The notes under the pieces were generated by a model. The model was given only the letters and a program-made list of their open reading frames with translations, had not been told where the DNA came from and did not search any database. A stretch of DNA of 64,000 bases from positions 95,866-159,865 of the forward strand of contig JAUMTW010000007.1 in the NCBI GenBank assembly GCA_030531005.1, written 5' to 3'. The DNA comes from Corynebacterium sp. GTDB lineage: Bacteria > Actinomycetota > Actinomycetes > Mycobacteriales > Mycobacteriaceae. The position numbers and the translations under genes were made by a program. Below are positions 8,695-17,302 of this stretch, piece after piece; positions within the stretch are counted from its first letter, which is position 1; the number at the start of each line of letters is the position of its first letter.

Positions 8695-9525
8695 ATGAGT
8701 CTTACCATTTCTGTTCCAGAACTCGCACAACGTGTGGAACAAGGTTCCACCAACATCATCCTGGCATCCCTGTGGTCGCCAGAAGACGGCGGCGGCGAGG
8801 CCCTGTTCAACTCGGAGCACATTCCAACTGCACGTTACTGCGATGCAGTCCGCGCTCTGGCGTCCGCGCCAAGCTCTGTACTTGGCCGTAACCCCCTGCC
8901 AACCAAGGATATTTTGGATCGCTGGTTTGTGCGCTGGGGTATCACGGATGATCGCCAGGTCATCGTGTATGACAACGGACGAGGCTTGTTTGCTGCTCGC
9001 GCATGGTGGATCCTGCGCTGGGCAGGTGTCGAAGATGTTCGCTACCTCAATGGTGGGCAGCACGCATGGGAATCTGCTGGCTATGAGGTCCTCGGCGGCC
9101 CTGGTAATGCTCGCGGCTACTCCAATATCGAATCCAACCCTGGTCAGCTGCCGGTAGCAAGCATTGACGAGGTGAAAGAGCACCAAGGCATTCTGCTCGA
9201 CGCACGAGAGCCAAACCGCTTTGCAGGTCGCAAAGAATTCCTAGACCTCAAAGCTGGCCACATTCCAGGTGCAATCAACCTACCGGCTCGTGCGGTTGTT
9301 GATGAGTATGGTGAATTCAAGGAGCCAGCTGAGCTACGCGAGATCTTTGCAGCGCAAGGTGTTACCGAAGAGACCATTGATGACGTCATCATCTACTCAG
9401 GCTCTGGCAACCACTCCGCTCAGGTCATCCTGGGCATGAATATTGCAGGTCTCGGCACCCCACGCCACTTCGTTGGTGGTTGGTCGCAATGGTGCGCAGA
9501 CCCTGAAAATCCGGTTGAGGTTTAG
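8695..9525 (+). CDS. Two-domain rhodanese-like protein without active-site cysteine
   Basis: The 276-residue protein has two tandem rhodanese domains, as in thiosulfate/3-mercaptopyruvate sulfurtransferases. The N-terminal inactive domain includes VIVYDNGRGLFAARAWW and LNGG. The C-terminal domain has LDAREPNRF, GHIPGAIN and GGWSQW. At the catalytic loop, where the family has CGSGVT, this protein reads YSGSGNHSA, so the sulfur-accepting cysteine is Ser235. No other cysteine lies in that loop. Sulfur transfer by the normal route should be impossible; a binding or regulatory role is possible. I start at ATG 8695 (MSLTIS) rather than the in-frame TTG at 8653, since homologues begin near this point. 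Confidence 0.85.
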   Translation: MSLTISVPELAQRVEQGSTNIILASLWSPEDGGGEALFNSEHIPTARYCDAVRALASAPSSVLGRNPLPTKDILDRWFVRWGITDDRQVIVYDNGRGLFAARAWWILRWAGVEDVRYLNGGQHAWESAGYEVLGGPGNARGYSNIESNPGQLPVASIDEVKEHQGILLDAREPNRFAGRKEFLDLKAGHIPGAINLPARAVVDEYGEFKEPAELREIFAAQGVTEETIDDVIIYSGSGNHSAQVILGMNIAGLGTPRHFVGGWSQWCADPENPVEV

Positions 9526-9640
9526 CCCTGGCGATTTTTCTTACCCACGCGCTGTAGTCCCACTCATAAAGCTCGGTGACTGGCACGTAGCGCAGGGCGC
9601 ATGCAGCGTAGTAGCAGTTAGCTTGGTGTAAAGCTGAAGG

Positions 9641-9659
9641 CTTCCTTGGTACAAGGAAG
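9641..9659 (+). terminator. Hairpin CTTCCTTG-GTA-CAAGGAAG
   Basis: Perfect 8-bp stem with a 3-base loop 115 bases after the rhodanese gene. The rest of 9526-9825 holds no gene and nothing else clearly structured. Weak terminator candidate. Confidence 0.35.
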
Positions 9660-9825
9660 TGCTACTTGCGCTGCTTTGCTTTATGCTGGACAAAGGAAAG
9701 AGTTATCGCTGTACAAGTGATACGGTCTCGGGGATTTGAGATCGCTCACCGGTATTTTTAGCAGCTGCTCAAACTCTGCGAACCTGATCGACCCCACGAG
9801 TAGCGTTAAGCAAGGAGGCCGCACC

Positions 9826-11388
9826 ATGGTCTACATCATCTTCGGGCTGGTGCTCGGCTGCTGCGGGCTCCTGCTATGGTGGCTCGATCGACGCCGTAAA
9901 ACGACAGTTGAAATAGCTCCAACGACAACTGATGCGCTGGCATCCGATGCGGATGGTGCCGCAGAAGAATCGGCCTCTCTGGTTGTCGGTGGAGTAGAGG
10001 TACACCCAGTGCCTCTAGAAGATGAGGATGCCCCCGCCCCAGTGAAGCCTGCCGCAGTTGGTGTGGCTCAGGGCGAAGAGGAGATAGATTCCGCGGAAGA
10101 TATCTTAGCGGCGCAGGCCGTTGCCGATGATACGGTCCGCGAGGAATTGAAGCACAACGCTGAGACAGACGTAGCAGCAGAAGAGCTGGAATCTACAATT
10201 GCGGCTGAGGATGTCGTCGTAGACGAAACTACTGTCGCTGTAGACGATTCTCCAGGACGCGACGCTTCTGCGCCTGCGTCTGAGTACGAATCTACAGAGA
10301 CTGCACAAACAACTGCGCAAACACAGGTCTCTGCACAAGCTGCGGCTGAAACAAATGCGAAGGCGCGCAGTCGTTGGCGTCGCATTCACTTGCCAGGTCT
10401 TAATCCGCACAAGAGGGAGCGTCAGCAGTGGGCCGCCCAGCATGGTTTTGAATACACCAAGTCGGATGCGTTGCTCGCTGATGAATGGACCCGCAATGCT
10501 GCAGCAACTGGGGCGGCTGCCCGCGATGTCGTTTCGGGCATCATTGCTGGTTATGAGGTGCATCTCGCCGATGTTGCCGGTGTCAGCATTCTGGCTCTTC
10601 GCCGCGCAGTGGCTTCGGAAGTCATCGTCGAATTTGAGCGCAAGGATCAATCCAGCACTCCGCAGCAAGCAGTCGATGAAACCTTTCAAGAAACCGCTCT
10701 CGTGCCGGTCGCTACCTTGGGTGACTTTGCCTATAGCAGTACGGAACCCGCAGTGGCCCAACGCATGATTGATGCGCGTCTGCATGCAGCCATCGCTAAG
10801 CTCAATGCTCACATTGTGCGAGTATGGACGGAATATGAATGGCTGCTGTTGGAATGGGATGAACACGCTACCACTGCAGACTGGGATGAAAGCCTCACGG
10901 TTGCGGCAGATTTCGCTGATATTACCCGCGTGCTTCCACCGATTCCAGGCACCCAAGAGCGCGCGATGTGTAAGACTCAGATGGATCCCTCACGCAATCT
11001 GCCGGACTACTTCCCAGAACCGGTGCATCCCCCGGAGCACAGCGAAGATACCTTGCCACAGGTTGCCCGCGAGGCAGTAGCTGTGAACTTACCCACTCGC
11101 GGTCAGGCCCAGCAGCATGGAGCGGTGGAATTACGCGGTTTGGGCACTGATGAGGTCAGCGCTATTGGTGATGGTCAAAAGCCTGCTGATGACCACTTTG
11201 GCACCCGAGTGTTGCGTAGTTCCATGGGCTCAAGCATCTTTGATGATATTGCCGCTGAACTTGGCACGGACCCGCTAGAGGACAGGTCTTTCCCGGGTTT
11301 GGAAGAAAATCCTTCGTCGAGTGCGAAGCTTTTGGATACTGAATCCGATGGTGGAGTCGATGATGCCAGTGCGGGCCAGCAAGATTAG
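9826..11388 (+). CDS. Membrane-anchored acidic protein of unknown function
   Basis: The ATG at 9826 follows a very strong Shine-Dalgarno (AAGGAGG, 9812-9818), which decides against the longer in-frame start at 9736. The product has 520 residues. Residues 1-19 form one membrane helix with a CC pair, followed by DRRRK (cytoplasmic stop-transfer). About 150 residues of Ala/Glu/Thr-rich low complexity follow. A globular domain (about 185-380) then starts with RRIHLPGLNPHKRERQQWA and contains GFEYTKSD, DVVSGIIAGYEVHLADVAG and a YEWLLLEW segment. The tail is again acidic. The domain is reminiscent of corynebacterial secreted or anchored hypothetical proteins found upstream of pyrE; no function is assigned. 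Confidence 0.8.
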   Translation: MVYIIFGLVLGCCGLLLWWLDRRRKTTVEIAPTTTDALASDADGAAEESASLVVGGVEVHPVPLEDEDAPAPVKPAAVGVAQGEEEIDSAEDILAAQAVADDTVREELKHNAETDVAAEELESTIAAEDVVVDETTVAVDDSPGRDASAPASEYESTETAQTTAQTQVSAQAAAETNAKARSRWRRIHLPGLNPHKRERQQWAAQHGFEYTKSDALLADEWTRNAAATGAAARDVVSGIIAGYEVHLADVAGVSILALRRAVASEVIVEFERKDQSSTPQQAVDETFQETALVPVATLGDFAYSSTEPAVAQRMIDARLHAAIAKLNAHIVRVWTEYEWLLLEWDEHATTADWDESLTVAADFADITRVLPPIPGTQERAMCKTQMDPSRNLPDYFPEPVHPPEHSEDTLPQVAREAVAVNLPTRGQAQQHGAVELRGLGTDEVSAIGDGQKPADDHFGTRVLRSSMGSSIFDDIAAELGTDPLEDRSFPGLEENPSSSAKLLDTESDGGVDDASAGQQD

Positions 11389-11613
11389 TGGCCTGCAGTC
11401 TTTAGGCGCCTGTTGGTAGCAGCTACAATGGCCGCGTGCTTGCTTCGGAGTATGCCTCGTAAAGGTACGTGTTAACAGGACTCGGGTAGGTTCTGCTTGC
11501 TTCATCGCCTAGAATCAGTGCCCAGAGAAACCTGCGCAACGCAGCTTGCCTGGAAGAAGCGCAAAGACAGGTGAATGATCCTGCCGGTTCCCCGTATGTT
11601 GAAAGGAAACAAC

Positions 11614-12159
11614 ATGGCTATTGATGCTGCGAAGAAAGAACAACTTGCCGCTCTCGTGCGAGAATTCGCCGTCATCCACCAGCACGTAATTTTGTCCTCG
11701 GGTAAGGAAGCTGACTACTACGTGGATCTACGCCGCGCCACCTTGCAGCATGAGGCATCCAAACTTATTGGTACTTTGCTGCGTGAAGCCACCGCTGACT
11801 GGGATTTTGATGCCGTGGGTGGTCTTACCCTCGGCGCAGACCCGGTAGCCACTGCCGTCATGCATGCCGAAGGTCGCCCAATTGACGCTTTTGTGGTGCG
11901 CAAGGAAGCCAAGAAGCACGGCATGCAGCGCCGTATTGAAGGTCCAGACATCGTGGGCAAAAAGGTCCTCGTTGTCGAAGATACCTCTACCACCGGTAAT
12001 TCTCCGTTGACTGCTGTTGCAGCCCTGCGCGAAGCCGGAGCAGAGGTAGTTGGGGTGGCTACCGTCGTTGACCGTGCTACCGGTGCAGCTGATGCCATTG
12101 CCGCAGCTGGATTGGAATATCGCACGATTTTGACCCTTGAGGATCTCAACCTTGCCTAG
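11614..12159 (+). CDS. pyrE: Orotate phosphoribosyltransferase
   Basis: The 181-residue enzyme catalyses the fifth step of pyrimidine synthesis, orotate + PRPP to OMP. The PRPP loop is VLVVEDTSTTGNSPLTA near residues 110-126, and DYYVDLRR near 35-42 and RKEAKKHG near 92-99 fit the family. Start at ATG 11614 after GAAAGGA; the longer frame from 11575 adds an unlikely extension. The stop overlaps the start of the downstream rRNA/tRNA methyltransferase gene, so both are probably one transcript. Confidence 0.95.
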   Translation: MAIDAAKKEQLAALVREFAVIHQHVILSSGKEADYYVDLRRATLQHEASKLIGTLLREATADWDFDAVGGLTLGADPVATAVMHAEGRPIDAFVVRKEAKKHGMQRRIEGPDIVGKKVLVVEDTSTTGNSPLTAVAALREAGAEVVGVATVVDRATGAADAIAAAGLEYRTILTLEDLNLA

Positions 12160-12829
12160 TCAGCAACCCGAAGCAGCGCCGGGCCCAACCGAGTGGAATG
12201 AAGGCCGCCATGGCGTTGGTCCTTGGAAGGAAGCACACCCCGGCCAGCCCCTGCCTACTGGGGAGCACTATGACCCAGAGTTGCTGGCTGTAGGGGATCG
12301 TCGCAATGTGGTGGATGCCTATCGCTATTGGCGTCGCGAGGCTATTGTGGCTGATATTGATACCCGCCGTCACGAGTTGCATATTGCCATTGAGAACTTC
12401 GAAAACGATGCCAATATTGGAACCGTGGTTCGCACTGCTAATGCCTTTGTCGTGGATACGGTGCACATTGTGGGACGCAGGCGCTGGAATCGGCGCGGCG
12501 CTATGGTAACCGATCGCTATCAACACCTGCGTCACCACGCAGATACCACGCAGCTATTGCAATGGGCAAAGGACAATGACCTGGTGGTCGTGGCTATCGA
12601 TAATACCCCTGGGTGTGTACCCCTAGAGACCGTGGAATTGCCCAAGCGGTGCCTGCTGCTTTTTGGGCAAGAAGGCCCCGGGGTTACTCAGGCTGCCCAA
12701 GAGCAAGCCATGATGACTTGCTCTATTGCCCAATTTGGTTCCACGCGTTCAATCAATGCTGGTGTTGCGGCCGGTATTGCGATGCATGCCTGGATACGTC
12801 AACACGCGGACCTCTCCCAAGCGTGGTGA
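12152..12829 (+). CDS. TrmH/SpoU-family RNA 2'-O-methyltransferase
   Basis: The 225-residue protein has the SPOUT trefoil-knot motifs: IAIENFENDANIGTVVRTANA (motif 1), LLLFGQEGPGV (motif 2) and GSTRSINAGVAAGIAMHAW (motif 3). Such enzymes methylate ribose 2'-OH in tRNA or rRNA using S-adenosylmethionine; the target base cannot be told. The N-terminus begins with a GPTEWNEGRHGVGPW segment typical of the corynebacterial copy. I take TTG 12152, which overlaps the pyrE stop; another TTG at 12137 is possible. Confidence 0.88.
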   Translation: MPSQQPEAAPGPTEWNEGRHGVGPWKEAHPGQPLPTGEHYDPELLAVGDRRNVVDAYRYWRREAIVADIDTRRHELHIAIENFENDANIGTVVRTANAFVVDTVHIVGRRRWNRRGAMVTDRYQHLRHHADTTQLLQWAKDNDLVVVAIDNTPGCVPLETVELPKRCLLLFGQEGPGVTQAAQEQAMMTCSIAQFGSTRSINAGVAAGIAMHAWIRQHADLSQAW

Positions 12830-12965
12830 GCCGCATAACTTCGTTATAGCAGTCAACGCTGCCTTTCCGGGAAAGCGTTTCACGCGGTTGTATCCTTGCG
12901 CGAATTTGCCGGTGGCAATTATCCGGTATCCTTAAAGGCACTATTGTTCATCCGGGGAGGACACT

Positions 12966-14105
12966 ATGGGGTTGGATATTGAACAAATCTGGCAAGCACG
13001 TGCAGAGCTTGCAGCCGAAGCCATTGAGGATCGGCATGCCCACAAAGTCTGGCGCCTCCCCCGCACGAATATCGCGGAAATTGCGTGGCCACCGCACAGC
13101 CATCCCTTCTTTGGCAGTTGGCATTATTGGTGGCAGGCGCATTATCTCAACTGCCTGGTGACTGCCGCACACCGTGATCCTTCGCGCAAGCACGCGAAGC
13201 AGATTGCGCTTACCGTTCGTGGCATCCGTACGCGCCAATTGCTGCCTTTGGAGCGCAATAAACTTTATGATGACCGCACTTGGCTGGCCCTTGCTTTAGA
13301 CCGGGCCCGCAAATTCCATGGCGCGCCGAAGTCACGCCCACTGCGCAAGCTGGAAGAAAGCATTATCGCTGCCCAAACCTCGCCTGTAGGTGCGGTGCCT
13401 TGGCAGGTGAAATCCGAATTCTTCAACGTGCCCACCAACGGTCCCGTTGCCATCATGCTGGCACGCAATGGGGAAATCGCTGCAGCCAAGCAGCTTGCTG
13501 ACTGGATGTGGGATACCTTGCGCAATGAGCAGGGCCTCATCATGGATGGCTGGCACCGCGATAACAATGAAATCGAAACCGCCGTCTACCCTTATTGTCA
13601 GGGCGTCATCATCGGGGCTTATACCGAAATTGGATTAGCCCTATGCAGTGGTGGCACCGTTACCCCTGCTGCCCAAGAGTGCTTTGGGCGGGTTCATGAA
13701 CTCATCATTGCAGTGCATGAGCATATGGCGAATGCCCGTGGCGTGCTGCATTGGGAAACAAGCGGTGGGGATGCCGGATTATTCCAGGGCATCCTGGTGG
13801 ATTATCTTGCACAAGCGGTGGCTCGTATTCCGGAATATGATGCGGCTCAAACCCAAGCCCGTCGTTTGGCAATGCGCATGGTGATTGCGTCTGCGGAAGC
13901 ATTATGGCGCCATCGCTTAGAAGTTGATGGGCTGCCACTGTTTTCAGCTGATTGGACTGCGGATGCCCATTTCCCGGTGGCAGCAGCTACCGATAAAGCC
14001 CCGGTGGTTGCCGAGCGTGATCTTTCGGTGCAGTTGTCTGGCTGGCTGTTATTGGAGGCGGCAGCAACGGTGACTCACGCATATATGGTAGGTCGGAAGA
14101 GCTAA
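12966..14105 (+). CDS. GH76-like (alpha-1,6-mannanase family) protein, no signal peptide
   Basis: The 379-residue protein is an (alpha/alpha)6-barrel of the glycoside hydrolase 76 type. It contains the paired acid motif LYDDRTWLALAL near residue 100, WHRDNNEIETAVYPYCQGVIIGA near 198-220 (the family's Y-Q-G region), and HWETSGGDAGLFQGI near 260. GH76 enzymes act on alpha-1,6-mannans, which form the core of corynebacterial lipomannan and lipoarabinomannan. There is no signal peptide or lipobox, so it appears cytoplasmic, which is odd for a mannanase. GGGGAGGA precedes the ATG. The gene sits between trmH and fbaA, as in other corynebacteria. Activity is unproven. Confidence 0.82.
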   Translation: MGLDIEQIWQARAELAAEAIEDRHAHKVWRLPRTNIAEIAWPPHSHPFFGSWHYWWQAHYLNCLVTAAHRDPSRKHAKQIALTVRGIRTRQLLPLERNKLYDDRTWLALALDRARKFHGAPKSRPLRKLEESIIAAQTSPVGAVPWQVKSEFFNVPTNGPVAIMLARNGEIAAAKQLADWMWDTLRNEQGLIMDGWHRDNNEIETAVYPYCQGVIIGAYTEIGLALCSGGTVTPAAQECFGRVHELIIAVHEHMANARGVLHWETSGGDAGLFQGILVDYLAQAVARIPEYDAAQTQARRLAMRMVIASAEALWRHRLEVDGLPLFSADWTADAHFPVAAATDKAPVVAERDLSVQLSGWLLLEAAATVTHAYMVGRKS

Positions 14106-14450
14106 AGGGTGGCCAAGCACACAATCTGTAGACTGTATTGTCAGTTTATGCGATGCTCGCGCGGAATTGTGTGGCATTAGCCTGCAGTTTTGCGGCATTT
14201 TACCCACATGGGCTTTCTGATTCGTTGCGAGTATGTGGGAATGTGTGGGATTTATCTCCCTTATTTTTTGCCCATAATCTGTTTTAGCTACACATAACTA
14301 CGAACTAACTGGCATAATAGGTTGGTAGAGCGGGTTTCCCGGACGGACATGCCTAGCCGGGTTGCACGCACGAAATTGTCCCAGTAACGAACTATTGTTC
14401 ATCACTGCAATCGACCGGATTGCAGATGATTGTTAAAGGATTGGACTTAT
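14106..14450. other. Long leader/promoter region of fbaA
   Basis: These 345 bases contain no gene. A CATAAT box at 14313-14318 could be the -10 element of a vegetative promoter, though no good -35 box lies at the right distance. An imperfect inverted pair around CGGGTTTCCCGG and GCCGGGTT (14331-14363) may fold in the leader. Confidence 0.35.
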
Positions 14451-15485
14451 ATGCCTATTGCAACTCCTGAGGTCTATAACGAGATGCTGGATCGCGCGAA
14501 GGAGCAAGGCTTCGCGTTCCCAGCTATCAACTGCACCTCTTCTGAGACCATCAACGCTGCGCTGAAGGGCTTTGCCGAAGCGGAATCTGATGGCATCATT
14601 CAGTTCTCTACCGGTGGTGCGGAATTCGGTTCTGGCCTTGGTGTAAAGAACAAGGTGAAGGGCGCTCTGGCACTGGCTGCATTCGCGCACGAGGCTGCAA
14701 AGAACTACGGCATTAACGTAGCTTTGCACACCGACCACTGCCAGAAGGAAGTTTTGGACGAGTACGTTCGTCCACTGCTGGCCATTTCTCAGGAGCGCGT
14801 CGACCGCGGCGAGCTGCCTCTGTTCCAGTCCCACATGTGGGATGGCTCCGCAATCCCAATCGACGAGAACCTCGTCATTGCTCAGGAACTGCTGGAGAAG
14901 GCCCGCAAGGCTCACATCATCCTCGAGGTTGAAATCGGCGTTGTTGGTGGCGAAGAGGACGGCGTAGAGGCAAAGGCTGGCGCCAACCTGTACACCTCCC
15001 CAGAAGACTTCGAAAAGACCATTAATGCCATCGGCACTGGCGACAAGGGGCGCTACCTGCTGGCTGCTACCTTCGGTAATGTGCACGGTGTTTACAAGCC
15101 AGGCAACGTGAAGCTGCGTCCAGAGGTGCTGCTGGAAGGCCAGAAGGTTGCTGCTAAGAAGCTGGGTCTGTCTGACGATGCTCAGCCATTCGACTTCGTA
15201 TTCCACGGTGGCTCCGGCTCCGAGAAGGAGAAGATCGAAGAGGCACTGCGTTACGGCGTTATCAAGATGAACGTTGACACCGACACCCAGTATGCTCTGA
15301 CCCGTCCAATCGTGGATCACATGTTCTCTAACTATGACGGCGTTCTCAAGGTCGATGGCGAAGTTGGAAACAAGAAGGTTTATGACCCTCGCTCCTACAT
15401 GAAGAAGGCTGAGCAGGGTATGTCCGAGCGCGTCGTTGAGGCTTGTCGCGACCTGCACTCCGTTGGCACTACGCTTTCCAAGTAG
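14451..15485 (+). CDS. fbaA: Fructose-bisphosphate aldolase, class II
   Basis: The 344-residue zinc enzyme cleaves fructose 1,6-bisphosphate to dihydroxyacetone phosphate and glyceraldehyde 3-phosphate, in glycolysis and gluconeogenesis. Zinc ligands are visible in HTDHCQKE (around residue 95-100), GNVHGVYKPG and FHGGSGS; VEIGVVGGEEDG supplies the catalytic acid region. ATG 14451 follows AAAGGA; codon use is strongly biased (CTG, AAG, GGT), as for a highly expressed gene. A strong terminator follows, so it is monocistronic. Confidence 0.97.
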   Translation: MPIATPEVYNEMLDRAKEQGFAFPAINCTSSETINAALKGFAEAESDGIIQFSTGGAEFGSGLGVKNKVKGALALAAFAHEAAKNYGINVALHTDHCQKEVLDEYVRPLLAISQERVDRGELPLFQSHMWDGSAIPIDENLVIAQELLEKARKAHIILEVEIGVVGGEEDGVEAKAGANLYTSPEDFEKTINAIGTGDKGRYLLAATFGNVHGVYKPGNVKLRPEVLLEGQKVAAKKLGLSDDAQPFDFVFHGGSGSEKEKIEEALRYGVIKMNVDTDTQYALTRPIVDHMFSNYDGVLKVDGEVGNKKVYDPRSYMKKAEQGMSERVVEACRDLHSVGTTLSK

Positions 15486-15555
15486 GCTGACCGCAGCAAA
15501 GGTATAGGCTGTACGCGAAGCATGAAGCGCAGCGCAGCAGCGTACCACGTTCAAA

Positions 15556-15580
15556 GGCCCCAGGTTTCCTGGGGTCTTTT
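15556..15580 (+). terminator. Rho-independent terminator of fbaA
   Basis: Stem GGCCCCAGG/CCTGGGGTC with a 3-base loop, followed by TTTT, 70 bases after the stop codon. Confidence 0.85.
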
Positions 15581-15744
15581 GGTGTGCCAGCACCGGCAGG
15601 GTGACACTCCAACCATGCCGTCGGTGCCCAAAGCTCTCACCCGAACACTCATGTCCCTGGTGGTGCTTGGTGCGTCCGCACTTTGTTCCGGCACAGTTAT
15701 AGAATGAATGGCAGTGTGCACTCACTGTGAGCAAGGAAGATTCC

Positions 15745-17172
15745 ATGAGTACTTTCGCAACTGGCCGTCTGCGGCGTCGTACCCGCAACTATGTGCGTTC
15801 AGGCCTGCTACGCCTGCGCCAAACATATATGGCCATTTTGCAATGTGGCGTGGCAGCAGGCCTAGCCTACTATCTCCTCAACGAGATCATGGGCCATGAT
15901 CGGCCTTTCTTCGCGCCCATGGCTGCGGTTATTGTGCTCAGTGCGAGTATTCAAGGTCGTGTGCGCCGTTCAGTAGAGTTGGTTATTGGCGTGGCAATTG
16001 GGGTGGGAGCCGGTGATGTTTTCGTCTCTACATTCGGTACTGGCGCGCTTCAGATGATCATTATGGTGTGGATTTCCCTTGTGATCGCCACCCTGATTGA
16101 TAAATCCCCGCTGGTCTATACCCAGGCCGCCCTTGGTGCGGTCTTGATTGCTACCATCTTGCCGCCGGGTTCTGGTGGGGGTATAGAGCGCATGTTTGAT
16201 GCCTTTATGGGGGGCCTGGTTGGTATTGTGATTGCAGCTCTTATCCCGAGTTCCCCGCTGAAGAAGGCCCGCCTGGAAGTCTCCCGGGTGTTAGACATGA
16301 CCGCAACTGTGCTAGAGAATGTCGCTCAAGGTTTAAAAAACCGCGATGGAAAGCTCATAAATGATGCCTTGAAAGACGCGCGTGGTTCCCAGGCAGCGAT
16401 CAATGTGATGCTGCTACGTGCCCAAGAGGAAGAAGAGCAAATTGCAGTATCACCTCTTCTATGGAGGCATCACCGGCGGTTAACCTCGCTGCAGCGCATC
16501 TTAAATCCAGTTGATAATGCGATGCGCAATACTCGTGTGTTAGCCCGGCGGGCAGTCTTACTTGCCGAAGACGATGATGAAGTCAGTCACGCCCAGATCA
16601 CCATTATCGAAGAACTCGCCGATATTGCCCATGATCTTTCTAAGCTCTACACCACCACTGATGATATTGATAAAGGCGTGGCGATTCCGGAGCTGACTAA
16701 GCGCTTGCGTCATGTAGGTCGCCAACTGGATGAAGATATTGTGTCCGGCAATGTGCTCTCCGCAGTGGTCATCTTTGCCCAAACTCGCTCAATTACGGTG
16801 GACCTGCTCGTGATCTGTGGCATGTCGCGTCAATCCGCCTTGGCAACCTTGATACCAACCTCGAAGCATCCAGGTGTTCCCAGTGAAATTGCCCATCGGG
16901 CTGAGCACATTCGCGCCATTCGCATGCTCGATGCCGACCCAGATCGTCCCGCTACCGTGCCTATGGCAGCAATCCGCTCTGATCATCCAGCAGTCGAGGA
17001 ATTTTCCGCAGTGAAAGACAATGGCACCACTAGTACCCAGCCCCCTAAAACTGCCGCGGTACATGGCGAAGGGGATCAAGAGGAGGAAAATGTGCACGAC
17101 TCCTTCGATGACCTGCAATCACACAAGAGCAAGAGTACTGGCGTGCCCAAGGAAAAAAGATCACAAAAGTGA
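15745..17172 (+). CDS. FUSC-family inner-membrane protein (aromatic acid exporter-like)
   Basis: The 475-residue protein has an N-terminal membrane domain of about six helices (residues 25-170) with PFFAPMAAVIVLSA and GRVRRSVELVIGVAIGVGAGD, the signature of the FUSC/ArAE superfamily (fusaric acid resistance, AaeB-like). A long soluble helical C-terminal half follows (residues 180-400, with a VEN-type helix region and RRHHRRLTSLQRILNPVDN), then a charged tail. Such proteins are putative exporters of aromatic or other weak acids; the substrate is unknown. ATG 15745 has AAGGA upstream and is preferred to the GTG at 15727. Confidence 0.8.
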   Translation: MSTFATGRLRRRTRNYVRSGLLRLRQTYMAILQCGVAAGLAYYLLNEIMGHDRPFFAPMAAVIVLSASIQGRVRRSVELVIGVAIGVGAGDVFVSTFGTGALQMIIMVWISLVIATLIDKSPLVYTQAALGAVLIATILPPGSGGGIERMFDAFMGGLVGIVIAALIPSSPLKKARLEVSRVLDMTATVLENVAQGLKNRDGKLINDALKDARGSQAAINVMLLRAQEEEEQIAVSPLLWRHHRRLTSLQRILNPVDNAMRNTRVLARRAVLLAEDDDEVSHAQITIIEELADIAHDLSKLYTTTDDIDKGVAIPELTKRLRHVGRQLDEDIVSGNVLSAVVIFAQTRSITVDLLVICGMSRQSALATLIPTSKHPGVPSEIAHRAEHIRAIRMLDADPDRPATVPMAAIRSDHPAVEEFSAVKDNGTTSTQPPKTAAVHGEGDQEEENVHDSFDDLQSHKSKSTGVPKEKRSQK

Positions 17173-17302
17173 AAATGCCGGCATGGCGCAAAAGTAGGCC
17201 GGGAACAGACAAATAAAGAAAACGACTGCTCCATGCAGCGGTAGTCTTCTAGCGGCAGTGTTTGGTACAGGGGTTATAAGCAAGTATTGCCGAGGGCACA
17301 TC

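Noticed and set aside
10105..10956. Minus-strand open frame of 283 codons
   Set aside because: Lies opposite the membrane-anchored acidic protein, whose strong Shine-Dalgarno and sensible domain layout support the plus strand.
14433..15788. Long minus-strand open frame of about 450 codons
   Set aside because: It is the antisense of fbaA and its terminator; fbaA has all class II aldolase motifs and biased codon use that leaves the opposite strand open.
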